NCBI GenBank assembly: GCA_021789935.1
Contig: JAJYIR010000017.1
Coordinates: forward strand, 12,112 to 50,409
DNA length: 38,298 bases
Direction: 5' to 3'
Origin: Nitrospirota bacterium
GTDB lineage: Bacteria > Nitrospirota > Thermodesulfovibrionia > Thermodesulfovibrionales > JdFR-88
The notes beneath the pieces are model-generated. The model searched no databases and was not told the DNA's origin. It saw only the letters and a list, made by a program, of their open reading frames with translations. This document shows, one piece after another, positions 24,302 through 31,952 of this stretch; positions within the stretch are counted from its first letter, which is position 1; each line of letters starts with the position of its first letter. A program made the position numbers and the translations under genes.

Positions 24302-26293
24302 ATGAAGAAGCACAGGGTTATTTTTCAGCCCTCCGGCAGGAGGGGCGAGGTCCCGGACGGGACCGGCCTCCTCGATGCCGCCAGGAACCTGGGGGTGGAC
24401 ATAGAGTCCATATGCGGGGGCAAAGGCACATGCGGTAAATGCAAGGTAAGGGTGGAGGAAGGCTTTTTCGAAAAAGACTCTATGGACTCGCGGATGGAAC
24501 ACCTTTCCCCGCTTACGGACGTGGAAAGGAAATTTTTAAAACCTTCGGACGGGCCCGGCATGAGACTCGCGTGCGCCGCCCGCGCGCTTGGGGACGTAAA
24601 AATATTTGTCCCGGAGAAATCCAGGGCGGGCAAGCAGGTAGTAAGAAAAGCGGCGGGGGAACTCCACATAAAGATCGACCCGGCGGTGAAGAAGTATTTC
24701 GTCGAGCTGGGAAAGCCCTCGCTCCATGAGTCCATCAAGGGAGACCTGGAAAAGCTGCTGGAGGCCCTGGAAGGAAATTACGGGCTGAAGGGGCTGTCCA
24801 TAGACTTTCCTGTCCTGAAGGACCTCCAGGACACTATAAGAAAGGGCAACTGGGGCGTTACCGTTTCGGTATGGAAGGGGCGGGAAATTATAAAGCTTGA
24901 GCCCGGTTTCGTGGAGGTCTCATACGGGCTTGCCGTGGATGTAGGCACCACTACTGTGGTCGGTTATCTTACGGACCTCGCCACGGGCAAGGTGATAGCA
25001 ACGGAATCCATGATGAACCCGCAGGTCCCCTATGGAGAGGATGTGATGTCCCGCATAACCTATGCCATGACCAACCAGGAGGGCGTGCGCAGGATGCAGG
25101 GTTCGATAATAGAGGGCCTGAATGAGATAGTGGATAATATAATTATAAAAGGGCGGGAGTCGGGTGCGCTGGCCGCCGAAGCCACCGGCGGGGGCGAGGT
25201 GATTGCAGATATGACCATAGTATTCAACACCGCCATGCACCATATATTTCTTGGTTTCAACCCGGAGCACATCGGGCGCTCGCCTTTCATCCCGGCCATA
25301 CAGCATGGACTGGACATCAAGGCCAGGGACCTTGGGATAAGGATAAACCCCGGCTCCTACATCTACGTCCTGCCCATTGAGGCGGGGTTTGTGGGGGCCG
25401 ACAATGTCGGGGTCCTCATAGCCATGGAGCCTTATAACATCGAAGAGAACGTGCTGATTATAGACATAGGCACAAATGGAGAGCTTTTGCTGGGAAACAG
25501 GGACCGGGTCTGCTCGACGTCCTGCGCCACAGGGCCCGCTTTTGAAGGAGCGCAGATAAAGATGGGTATGCGCGCCGCCCCCGGGGCGATCGAGAAGGTG
25601 AGGATAGACCCGGCTACAAAAGAGCCCGTTTATAAGGTAATAGGCAAAGAGGAGTGGAATACCCACATTGAGAAGATAGACGCCAAGGGGATTTGCGGCT
25701 CGGGCATCATAGACGCCATTGCCTGGATGTACAAGGCGGGCATCATAGACAAATCCGGCAGATTCGATATGACGGCGGAGACCCCCAGGGTGAGAAAGGA
25801 CCACGAAGGGAAACCCGAGTATGTCCTGGCTTGGGCCCGGGAGACATCCATAGGGGCAGACATAACGATAACCCAGTCCGACGTTCGCGCGCTCCAGCTT
25901 GCCAAGGGGGCGCTGTATGCCGGCGCCAAGCTTATGATGAGCAAAATGGGCATCGAAAAGCTGGATAAGGTAATGCTTGCCGGAGCCTTCGGAAGCTACA
26001 TAGACAAAGAGTCCGCCTTGACGCTGGGCATGTTTCCGGACTGCGCTCTGGACAATATCTATGCCGTGGGCAACGCGGCCGGTGATGGAGCGAGAATGGC
26101 CCTTGTGAGCAACTTGAAAAGGAAAGAGGCTGAAGAAAAGGCCAGGTGGGTGGAGTTCGTCGAGATAGCTATCGAGCCCGCGTTCGAGAAAGAGTTCATG
26201 CAGGCAATGCATCTGCCCCACATGAAAGACGGTTTCCCGAACCTTAAAAAACTTATTGAAAAAGAAACTCCCCATGTGATGATAAAAGGATGA
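24302..26293 (+). CDS. RACo-type corrinoid reductive activase
   Basis: This protein reactivates corrinoid proteins whose cobalt has slipped to Co(II). The 663-aa product has an N-terminal plant-type 2Fe-2S ferredoxin domain (Cys38, Cys44, Cys47, with a fourth Cys at 91 in MRLACAA), a linker, and an ASKHA-type nucleotide-binding C-terminal part (phosphate motif VDVGTTTV near 212; IIDIGTNGELLLGN near 400). The layout and length match RACo of acetogens. The ATG at 24302 has GGAGG with normal spacing; the upstream in-frame extension overlaps the Fe-S gene. Its TGA overlaps the ATG of the next gene (ATGA). Confidence 0.92.
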   Translation: MKKHRVIFQPSGRRGEVPDGTGLLDAARNLGVDIESICGGKGTCGKCKVRVEEGFFEKDSMDSRMEHLSPLTDVERKFLKPSDGPGMRLACAARALGDVKIFVPEKSRAGKQVVRKAAGELHIKIDPAVKKYFVELGKPSLHESIKGDLEKLLEALEGNYGLKGLSIDFPVLKDLQDTIRKGNWGVTVSVWKGREIIKLEPGFVEVSYGLAVDVGTTTVVGYLTDLATGKVIATESMMNPQVPYGEDVMSRITYAMTNQEGVRRMQGSIIEGLNEIVDNIIIKGRESGALAAEATGGGEVIADMTIVFNTAMHHIFLGFNPEHIGRSPFIPAIQHGLDIKARDLGIRINPGSYIYVLPIEAGFVGADNVGVLIAMEPYNIEENVLIIDIGTNGELLLGNRDRVCSTSCATGPAFEGAQIKMGMRAAPGAIEKVRIDPATKEPVYKVIGKEEWNTHIEKIDAKGICGSGIIDAIAWMYKAGIIDKSGRFDMTAETPRVRKDHEGKPEYVLAWARETSIGADITITQSDVRALQLAKGALYAGAKLMMSKMGIEKLDKVMLAGAFGSYIDKESALTLGMFPDCALDNIYAVGNAAGDGARMALVSNLKRKEAEEKARWVEFVEIAIEPAFEKEFMQAMHLPHMKDGFPNLKKLIEKETPHVMIKG

Positions 26294-26613
26294 TGGGTAT
26301 GACAAGGCTTACTGTTGTTTCAGGCGCCTGTGGTTTCTTTTGCGCGGTTACTGCGGAAAAAGGCCCGGACAGGAAGATGTCCGTTCGCCTGGAGAGCCAG
26401 TGCGAGATGCTCAGAAAGTTGGGCGAGGAGATTGCCGGCATGGACACCATGGCCGCCGCCTTTACTAATTTCGCGAACAATCCGGTGTACAAGGCCGCGG
26501 CCAAACACCTGAAGCACGTGGCCTGTCCCGTGCCGGCCGGCATAATCAAGGCTGTGGAGGTGGAGGCCGGCTTTTGCCTTCCGAGGGATGTAAACATCAA
26601 ATTCGAGAAATAA
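26290..26613 (+). CDS. Small cysteine-containing protein of unknown function (methyltransferase-associated)
   Basis: The 107-aa protein has cysteines at 14, 18, 38 and 84 in the contexts GACGFFC, SQCEML and VACPVPAG, then a terminal AIEVEAGFCLP-like helix. I recall similar short proteins (I believe family DUF6951) beside corrinoid methyltransferases in acetogens and methanogens, but cannot check. Its ATG overlaps the activase stop, so the two are translationally coupled. The conserved cysteines could bind a metal or a thiol intermediate. No function is claimed. Confidence 0.7.
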   Translation: MMGMTRLTVVSGACGFFCAVTAEKGPDRKMSVRLESQCEMLRKLGEEIAGMDTMAAAFTNFANNPVYKAAAKHLKHVACPVPAGIIKAVEVEAGFCLPRDVNIKFEK

Positions 26614-26618
26614 GAAGC

Positions 26619-26738
26619 ATGGAGATACGTGAAAACATGATACCCGGGAAGGAGATAGGGAACCGCCTTCCAATCAAAAATGCCGTTGGGCAGGGCGGAT
26701 CGCAGCGGCAGAAAGTTCATTGCCTGTCGGCGTTTTGA
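26619..26738 (+). CDS. Possible 39-residue peptide
   Basis: An ATG at 26619, six bases after the stop of the small cysteine protein, opens a 39-codon frame ending TGA at 26736-26738. The frame lies in the only sizeable gap before the HdrE-like gene. It contains one cysteine and no recognisable domain. The upstream AGAAG is a weak ribosome site at short spacing. It may be only a spacer. Confidence 0.25.
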   Translation: MEIRENMIPGKEIGNRLPIKNAVGQGGSQRQKVHCLSAF

Positions 26739-26758
26739 ATTGATTTGGAGTGATAATA

Positions 26759-27496
26759 ATGATGGCTGAGGGTTTTTTATATTTTCTGGCGATTGCCGCC
26801 CTCTTGGTCTATGCCTCATTCATAATCAGGACGGCGGTGCATCTGGCCTCCTGGTTGAAGGGGCCGTCGCCGGAAAAACCCGGACACGGTCAATCTCCGG
26901 GGGGCGGGAACAAAAATATCCGGGCTGCGGCCCTAGATGTGATTTTCCTAAGGAGGCTTTTCAGGGTGAACCGGGTCTTATGGGTGGGCGAATGGGTTTT
27001 CCACGTGAGTTTCCTCCTGGTGCTTATCAGGCATCTGAGGTACTTTCTGACCCCGGTGCCGCAGTTCGTCTGGCAGATGCAGTCCGCAGGCAGGGCTGCG
27101 GGATATGTGCTGCCCTTTTCGCTCCTTTATATTATCATCATTAAAGCGGCCGCAAACCGGGGCAGGCAGATGTTTGCCTACAATTATTTCCTTCTTGCGG
27201 GTTTTTTTCTCATAAGCTCTCTGGGCGCCCTTATGACCCTGTATTTTTACCCGGACGTGGTGGCGGTAAAAGAGTTCATGATGTTTTCCCTTGATCCTCG
27301 GGCGCTCTTCTCCGGGGCCCTGCCGGAAAGCCCATTGGCCGGCATGTCCGGGGAGGTGCCGTTTCTGGCCCATTTCCTGCTTGCGCTTACGATCCTGTTC
27401 TACCTGCCCACCCATATATTTGCCGCGCCTTTTACCATTTACAAGGCTAGGAGGCGGGATGAGTCCATGAAAGGGAATTTTTACCCCTCGCCATGA
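26759..27496 (+). CDS. HdrE-like membrane cytochrome b subunit (NarI/HdrE family)
   Basis: The 245-aa protein has about five transmembrane segments (residues about 3-25, 75-95, 110-130, 145-165 and 210-232) of the NarI/HdrE/DsrM type. Histidines positioned as haem b ligands occur in WVFHVSFLLVLIRHLRY and in HFLLALTILFYLPTHIF. HdrE of Methanosarcina passes electrons from methanophenazine to HdrD; the bacterial equivalent would use menaquinone. The ATG at 26759 follows TTTGGAG. The stop overlaps the HdrD-like start (ATGA), strong evidence that the two make one complex. Its size is close to HdrE; DsrM and TmcC are family alternatives. Confidence 0.82.
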   Translation: MMAEGFLYFLAIAALLVYASFIIRTAVHLASWLKGPSPEKPGHGQSPGGGNKNIRAAALDVIFLRRLFRVNRVLWVGEWVFHVSFLLVLIRHLRYFLTPVPQFVWQMQSAGRAAGYVLPFSLLYIIIIKAAANRGRQMFAYNYFLLAGFFLISSLGALMTLYFYPDVVAVKEFMMFSLDPRALFSGALPESPLAGMSGEVPFLAHFLLALTILFYLPTHIFAAPFTIYKARRRDESMKGNFYPSP

Positions 27497-28701
27497 ACAG
27501 CCAGGATTCTTTTTCTTTTACCAGATGTCTTTCCGGCGGGCAGCTTTTGGAACTGGACGCATGCACCCAGTGCGGAGAATGTCTGAAGTACTGCCCGGTG
27601 CAGGAGGTGACGGGGGACCGGTCCGTGTCCCCGCCGGAGAAAATACGGCATTTTAAAGAGTTCATAAAAAAAACGAGCGGCCTGAGGCGGTGGCTTTTCG
27701 CCGGGGGCAGGATAGATGAAAATCTGCTTCAGGATTTTACAAAAGCTGTTTTTGAATGCACTACGTGCGGGGCCTGTGGACAGGCATGCACCGTGGGCAT
27801 TCATACCCAGAGGCTATGGCCCATGCTCCGCCGGGAGATGGTCAAACGGGGGCTTGGGCCGGTAGGCCAGCAGAAGGAAACTCCTGAGGCCGTAAGCAGG
27901 ACCGGCAACCCTTACGGCAAGCCCTCCGGGGAGAGGTTCTCATGGTTTTTGGCCTCGGAGGCGAAGGTGGCGGAGAAGGCAAAGCTTGGCTATTATGCTG
28001 GATGCACCGGGGCCTATGAGGCAAAACCCATGGTCCGGGGGGACGTGCTTGCGCTCTCCCGTGTGGGGGAACCCTTTACGATGCTTCCCCCGGAGGAAGA
28101 GGTCTGCTGCGGGTTCCCGCTGTTCATTACGGGGCAGTTCGAGTTGCTTGAAGGGCTTGTGAAAAGGCTGGCCGGCGCATATGCCGCAAAAGGAGTGGAA
28201 ACGCTTATATGCTCCTGCCCCTGCTGCGTGAACATGATCTCCAGGGACTGGCCGTCATTTTACGGCAGGAGGCTGCCCTTCAGGGCCATGCACATTTCCC
28301 AGTATATAGACCGCGCGCTCCGGGACAGCAGGCTGTCCATTGCAAAGGCCCTTGACGAGAGGCTTATATATCACGACCCCTGTTACTTGAGCAGGGGTCT
28401 GGGCATAACTGAAGAGCCGCGGGATATACTTTCACGAATACCGGGGGCGAAGCTTCTGGAGTTCGAAAGAAACAGGACAAATTCTCGTTGCTGCGGCTCC
28501 GGGGGGGCCGCAAGAAAGGTGTTTCGTGACAATGCGTTGGCCATATTCAGGCTGGCCATTAATGAGGCCTGCGAGAAAAAAGCGGACAGACTTGTCCTTA
28601 GCTGCCCCGCCTGTTATTCCGTTGCAGGGGCTGCGCTGGAGGGATATGACAGGCAGGTTGATGTTGTGGATATAATGGAGCTTCTATCGGAGGTTTTTTA
28701 A
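27493..28701 (+). CDS. HdrD-like heterodisulfide reductase catalytic subunit with two CCG domains
   Basis: The 402-aa protein has two 4Fe-4S ferredoxin motifs (Cys24, 27, 30, 34 and Cys89, 92, 95, 99) and two CCG domains. CCG1 is Cys171-X33-CysCys(205-206)-X35-CXXC(242-245). CCG2 is Cys297-X35-CysCys(333-334)-X36-CXXC(371-374). Both are complete, as needed for the noncubane 4Fe-4S cluster that cleaves CoM-S-S-CoB in HdrB/HdrD. The length fits HdrD. The gene overlaps the cytochrome b gene and is followed by cysteate synthase after 4 bases, so it is part of the same unit as CoM synthesis genes. The actual disulfide in a bacterium is unknown. DsrK and GlpC-like roles are alternatives, made less likely by the context. 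Confidence 0.85.
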   Translation: MNSQDSFSFTRCLSGGQLLELDACTQCGECLKYCPVQEVTGDRSVSPPEKIRHFKEFIKKTSGLRRWLFAGGRIDENLLQDFTKAVFECTTCGACGQACTVGIHTQRLWPMLRREMVKRGLGPVGQQKETPEAVSRTGNPYGKPSGERFSWFLASEAKVAEKAKLGYYAGCTGAYEAKPMVRGDVLALSRVGEPFTMLPPEEEVCCGFPLFITGQFELLEGLVKRLAGAYAAKGVETLICSCPCCVNMISRDWPSFYGRRLPFRAMHISQYIDRALRDSRLSIAKALDERLIYHDPCYLSRGLGITEEPRDILSRIPGAKLLEFERNRTNSRCCGSGGAARKVFRDNALAIFRLAINEACEKKADRLVLSCPACYSVAGAALEGYDRQVDVVDIMELLSEVF

Positions 28702-28704
28702 GAT

Positions 28705-29976
28705 ATGAGCCATTTCGCAATTGTATGCAGAAAATGCGGGAAAGTGCTTGAGAACGCCTATTGCGCCTTTTGCGAGCATTGCGCAAACGCGCTCCTTGTG
28801 ACGCAGTACAGGGAAAAGGAATTTTCAGGCGGACGTGGGGAAGGCGCCTGGAAATTTGGCTGGCTCCCTGTCCATTCGCCGGGATTCGAACAGCCCGCCC
28901 CTGCCGTCTACCGGTCGGAAGGGTTTGCGCGGAAGATAGGCGTTCCCGAGCTGTACATCTGTTTTTGCGGGTACTGGCCGGAAAAAGGCGCGCATCTTCA
29001 GACCTGCACATTCAAGGAGTTCGAGGCCGCCGTGGTTATCCAGAACGCGAAGGAAAACGGCATGCCGGGACTGGTGGTGGCCTCCGCAGGGAACACGGCC
29101 AGGGCGTTTGCCCACCTTTCCTCCGTCTCGGGCTTCCCGGCGATTATCGTTGTGCCTTCGATGTGCCTTCCGGAGATGTGGTATCTGGATGAGGACACCT
29201 CCGGGGCCGTCCCCACCATAGCGGTTTCGGACGGAGACTACTCTGATTCCATAAGCCTGGCCAGGAATATATCCCTTGTGGCCGGAATGCCGTTTGAAGG
29301 AGGGGTGAAAAACATCGCCAAAAGAGACGGGCTCGGCATAGCCATGTTGGAGTCGGTCAATGCAATGGGAATGCTCCCGCGCCATTATTTCCAGGCGGTG
29401 GGCAGCGGGGCTGGCGCGATTGCGGCGTGGGAGATGGCCGAAAGGTTTTTAAAGGATGGGCGTTTCGGTGATACCCTGCCCGCCCTGCACCTTGCCCAGA
29501 ACCTTCCCTTTGCCCCCATGGCAAAGGCATACTGGAGGAAAAGCCGGGAGCTCTCACCTGCCGATACGGACTTCTCGCTCATAGGCGAGACCACAACCAG
29601 GGTCCTTTCAAACCGGTATCCGGCCTACGGAGTGATGGGCGGAGTGTTCGACGCGCTTGAGGCCGCCGGGGGTGCGATGTACGGGGTAACGAATGATGAA
29701 GTCTATGCCGCCATGGATTTATTCGAGGAGACCGAGGGGATAGACCTGGTGCCGGCGGCGGGCGTTGCGGCGGCCGCCCTTATACAAGCGGTTAAAAACG
29801 CCGCGGTAAAAAAAGGGAAAGTGGGGCAAGACGGGCCCGTGCTGCTTAATATAACGGGAGGCGGCGAGAGGCGGCTCAAAAGGGACATGGCGGTAAAGAG
29901 GGTGAGCCCTCTTTTGATATCGAAAAACGCCTCTGAAAGCGAGATGGAGAAGCTCATTCGCCATGCGGTGCGCTGA
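28705..29976 (+). CDS. Cysteate synthase (coenzyme M biosynthesis, Methanosarcina type)
   Basis: Cysteate synthase makes L-cysteate from O-phospho-L-serine and sulfite, the first committed step of CoM synthesis in Methanosarcinales. The 423-aa PLP enzyme is a threonine-synthase relative. It has an N-terminal Cys-rich ribbon (Cys8, 11, 20, 23, 26), the SGYWPE-like segment (CGYWPEKGAHLQ), the PLP lysine in TCTFKEFEA (Lys104), ASAGNTARAFAHLS and the glycine-rich LNITGGG. As I remember them, archaeal cysteate synthases carry these same blocks (GYWPERGA, CSFKELEA), whereas threonine synthases read SFKDRG at the lysine. It directly precedes ComDE, as in Methanosarcina. I am fairly sure of the family and less of the substrate. 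Confidence 0.85.
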   Translation: MSHFAIVCRKCGKVLENAYCAFCEHCANALLVTQYREKEFSGGRGEGAWKFGWLPVHSPGFEQPAPAVYRSEGFARKIGVPELYICFCGYWPEKGAHLQTCTFKEFEAAVVIQNAKENGMPGLVVASAGNTARAFAHLSSVSGFPAIIVVPSMCLPEMWYLDEDTSGAVPTIAVSDGDYSDSISLARNISLVAGMPFEGGVKNIAKRDGLGIAMLESVNAMGMLPRHYFQAVGSGAGAIAAWEMAERFLKDGRFGDTLPALHLAQNLPFAPMAKAYWRKSRELSPADTDFSLIGETTTRVLSNRYPAYGVMGGVFDALEAAGGAMYGVTNDEVYAAMDLFEETEGIDLVPAAGVAAAALIQAVKNAAVKKGKVGQDGPVLLNITGGGERRLKRDMAVKRVSPLLISKNASESEMEKLIRHAVR

Positions 29977-31114
29977 AGAGATAATCACAGATATGCTGCG
30001 GGAAGGCGGAGTGGATTTTACCGCAACCCTGCCCTGCGACAGGATAAAGGGGCTTTTGGGCCTGGTCTCCCGGGGTTTTTTCCATGTGCCTCTTACCCGC
30101 GAGGAGGAGGGCGTGGGCATATGCGCCGGGGCCGCGCTTGCAGGAAAAAGGCCAGCCATGTTCATCCAGAACTCAGGTGTCGGTAACATGATAAACGCCC
30201 TTTTGTCGCTCACCGGTTTTTACGGGCTTCCGCTTGCCGTTTTTGTAAGCCACAGGGGTATTTATAAAGAGAAGATCGCCGCCCAGGCGCCCATGGGCCT
30301 GAAGCTCCCCGGCATTCTTAAGGGAGCGGGGATAGGTTTTACCTCCATAGACTCCGCCTCTGATCTTGAGCAAGTTCCTAAGACGCTTGAAGATGTCTAT
30401 ATGAAAAACAAAATCCATGCCTTCCTCCTCTCCCCGGCCCTATGGGAAGGCATGGAGCTTAAAGTAGAGAGGAATGAGGGACCGGAACAGAAAAGATACG
30501 GGGCTGAATTTGACGATCTCGGAGGCGAAAAGGAAAAAATGGGCCTGGCAAGAAAACTTGACAGGTATGAGATGCTTTCCTCTGTCTGGGCGGCCCTTGA
30601 TGGCGCGGCGGTGGTTTGCAATCTCGGGTTCCCGTCGAGAGAGCTATACCACATAGGCCACAGGCCCTCGCACTTTTACATGCTTGGCAGCATGGGGATG
30701 GCCACGCCGATAGGCCTTGGGATCGCCCTTTCAAATACCTCGAAAAAGGTCATTGTAATAGATGGGGACGGGAGCCTTTTGATGAATCCGGGCACCCTGG
30801 CCACCGCCGCCTGTCTTTCAGGGGGAAACCTGACAATTTTTGCGGTCGATAACGGCGCCTACGGATCAACCGGAAACCAGCCGACGCTTGCGGCCGGATG
30901 CATAGACCTCGGGGCCGTGGCGAGGGGGTTCGGATTGGAGACAATAAAGGCGGCAAGGGAAAAGGACCTGATCGATGCTCTTGAGAAGAAAGCAAAAGGC
31001 CCGAAATTCATTCATGCCCTTGCCCTGCCGGGCAACCGGGATGTCCCCGTCATTCCGCTCGGGCACATGGAAATAAAACACCAGGTGATGGAGTTTTTGT
31101 TTTTGCGGGGGTAA
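29963..31114 (+). CDS. comDE: Sulfopyruvate decarboxylase, fused alpha/beta (ComDE)
   Basis: The enzyme decarboxylates sulfopyruvate to sulfoacetaldehyde in CoM synthesis. The 383-aa protein contains the ComD part (about 1-170; REEEGVGICAGAALAGKRP with the TPP-activating Glu, and QNSGVGNMINAL) and the ComE part (about 195-383; TPP/Mg motif GDGSLLMNPGTLAT with DNGAYGSTGNQPT). Fused ComDE occurs in Methanosarcina, split ComD and ComE in other methanogens; phosphonopyruvate decarboxylase is the close alternative. The neighbouring cysteate synthase favours the sulfonate, because transamination of cysteate gives sulfopyruvate. The start overlaps the upstream gene by 14 bases. No aminotransferase or sulfoacetaldehyde-thiolating gene is present in the window. 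Confidence 0.85.
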   Translation: MRCAEEIITDMLREGGVDFTATLPCDRIKGLLGLVSRGFFHVPLTREEEGVGICAGAALAGKRPAMFIQNSGVGNMINALLSLTGFYGLPLAVFVSHRGIYKEKIAAQAPMGLKLPGILKGAGIGFTSIDSASDLEQVPKTLEDVYMKNKIHAFLLSPALWEGMELKVERNEGPEQKRYGAEFDDLGGEKEKMGLARKLDRYEMLSSVWAALDGAAVVCNLGFPSRELYHIGHRPSHFYMLGSMGMATPIGLGIALSNTSKKVIVIDGDGSLLMNPGTLATAACLSGGNLTIFAVDNGAYGSTGNQPTLAAGCIDLGAVARGFGLETIKAAREKDLIDALEKKAKGPKFIHALALPGNRDVPVIPLGHMEIKHQVMEFLFLRG

Positions 31115-31125
31115 TCAGGTTGCGG

Positions 31126-31146
31126 GCCAATGCCCCCGGGCATGGC
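31126..31146 (+). terminator. Hairpin after ComDE, possible operon end
   Basis: GCC-A-ATGCC, loop CCCG, then GGCAT-GGC forms an 8-bp stem with one bulged base, 12 bases after the ComDE stop. No U-tract follows, so it is at best a weak or Rho-assisted terminator, or a message-stabilising hairpin between convergent genes. Confidence 0.4.
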
Positions 31147-31238
31147 GTCCCGAAGCCAGCCGGAATTATATTTAAACGTACATGCATTATGAAGAGTTTT
31201 TTATCATTCTCTGAGATTTTTTTAAGTTGGCCCCTTTT

Positions 31239-31832
31239 TTACAACTGCCCGGTTTCCCGGTATTTTTTTATATAGAGTTTAAGCGCCCTGTATATGAGCC
31301 AGTCCATGTCCAGGTTATTGTCTACCGCGATCTCGAGGAGGCTGTCCATGATCTCTTTTTCAAGCAGGGAAACGTTTTTTTCTTCCGGCAGATGGCCTTC
31401 TTTATGTATAGCGCCGCCTTCGGTTTTTTTCTTTCCGTGTTGCGGCCCCGGTTCCCCATGTTCCCGTTTAAGCAGGTCCGCCAGCGTGCCCACGTTTCCC
31501 TCCATGGCGGCCTGAAGCACGTCTTTGGGCACTTTCATCGGGGGCGTTCCGGTCTCGCTGCTGTTAGCCCCTGTTTTGTTTGGCGCATTGCCTTCCGCGC
31601 CTTCCATTTTGCCGGTGAAAGGGCCCCCCGACATGCCCATCATGATCTCAACCAGTTTCCTCGCGTGTTGGCCCTCCGGCATGTTCTCCTTCATGAACTC
31701 TTCCATCCTGCCCTCGGCCATGGCCTCGTGGAGCTTATCGAAGACAAGACCTCCCGTTTCCTCCTCCTGTGAAAAACCGGGTCCTGCTTTTTTTCTGGGC
31801 GGCTGCGGCAATGCACGTTCTTTTTTTGGCAT
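31239..31832 (-). CDS. Hypothetical protein, polar and low-complexity with helical ends
   Basis: The 197-aa protein starts at the ATG 31832-31830, with AGGAGG further upstream than usual; the frame extends 30 codons upstream without support. It has no signal peptide or membrane segment. The first 30 residues are Lys/Pro-rich, followed by a helical block with FDKLHEAMAEGRMEEFM, a Gly/Thr/Glu-rich linker, and a C-terminal helical segment LLEKEIMDSLLEIAVDNNLDMDWLIYRALKL. I do not recognise the family. It may be a small regulatory or partner-binding protein. It is convergent with ComDE and lies 120 bases after the binding-protein gene on the same strand. Confidence 0.6.
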   Translation of the reverse strand: MPKKERALPQPPRKKAGPGFSQEEETGGLVFDKLHEAMAEGRMEEFMKENMPEGQHARKLVEIMMGMSGGPFTGKMEGAEGNAPNKTGANSSETGTPPMKVPKDVLQAAMEGNVGTLADLLKREHGEPGPQHGKKKTEGGAIHKEGHLPEEKNVSLLEKEIMDSLLEIAVDNNLDMDWLIYRALKLYIKKYRETGQL

Positions 31833-31952
31833 TTTTATCTTTTGTCCTCCTGAGGGAGTATCAGCTCCGGATTTCCTAATGCAATGATAGCACAGGGGCC
31901 AATGATTTTTATGGCTGGGCATTCAGAAAAAACCTTGCCTCCCGCACCGTTT

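Noticed and set aside
24920-26305. Long open frame of 461 codons on the minus strand, opposite the activase gene
   Set aside because: It lies wholly opposite a well-supported RACo gene; the composition is a G/C-rich shadow with no recognisable motifs.
26759-28701. DsrMK-like complex of sulfate reduction
   Set aside because: DsrK is usually longer and lies with dsrJOP or dsrAB, none of which are present; size and context favour HdrDE-like.
28705-29976. Plain threonine synthase annotation
   Set aside because: The lysine context (TCTFKEFEA), the GYWPE segment and the neighbour ComDE fit cysteate synthase better; still to be settled by phylogeny.
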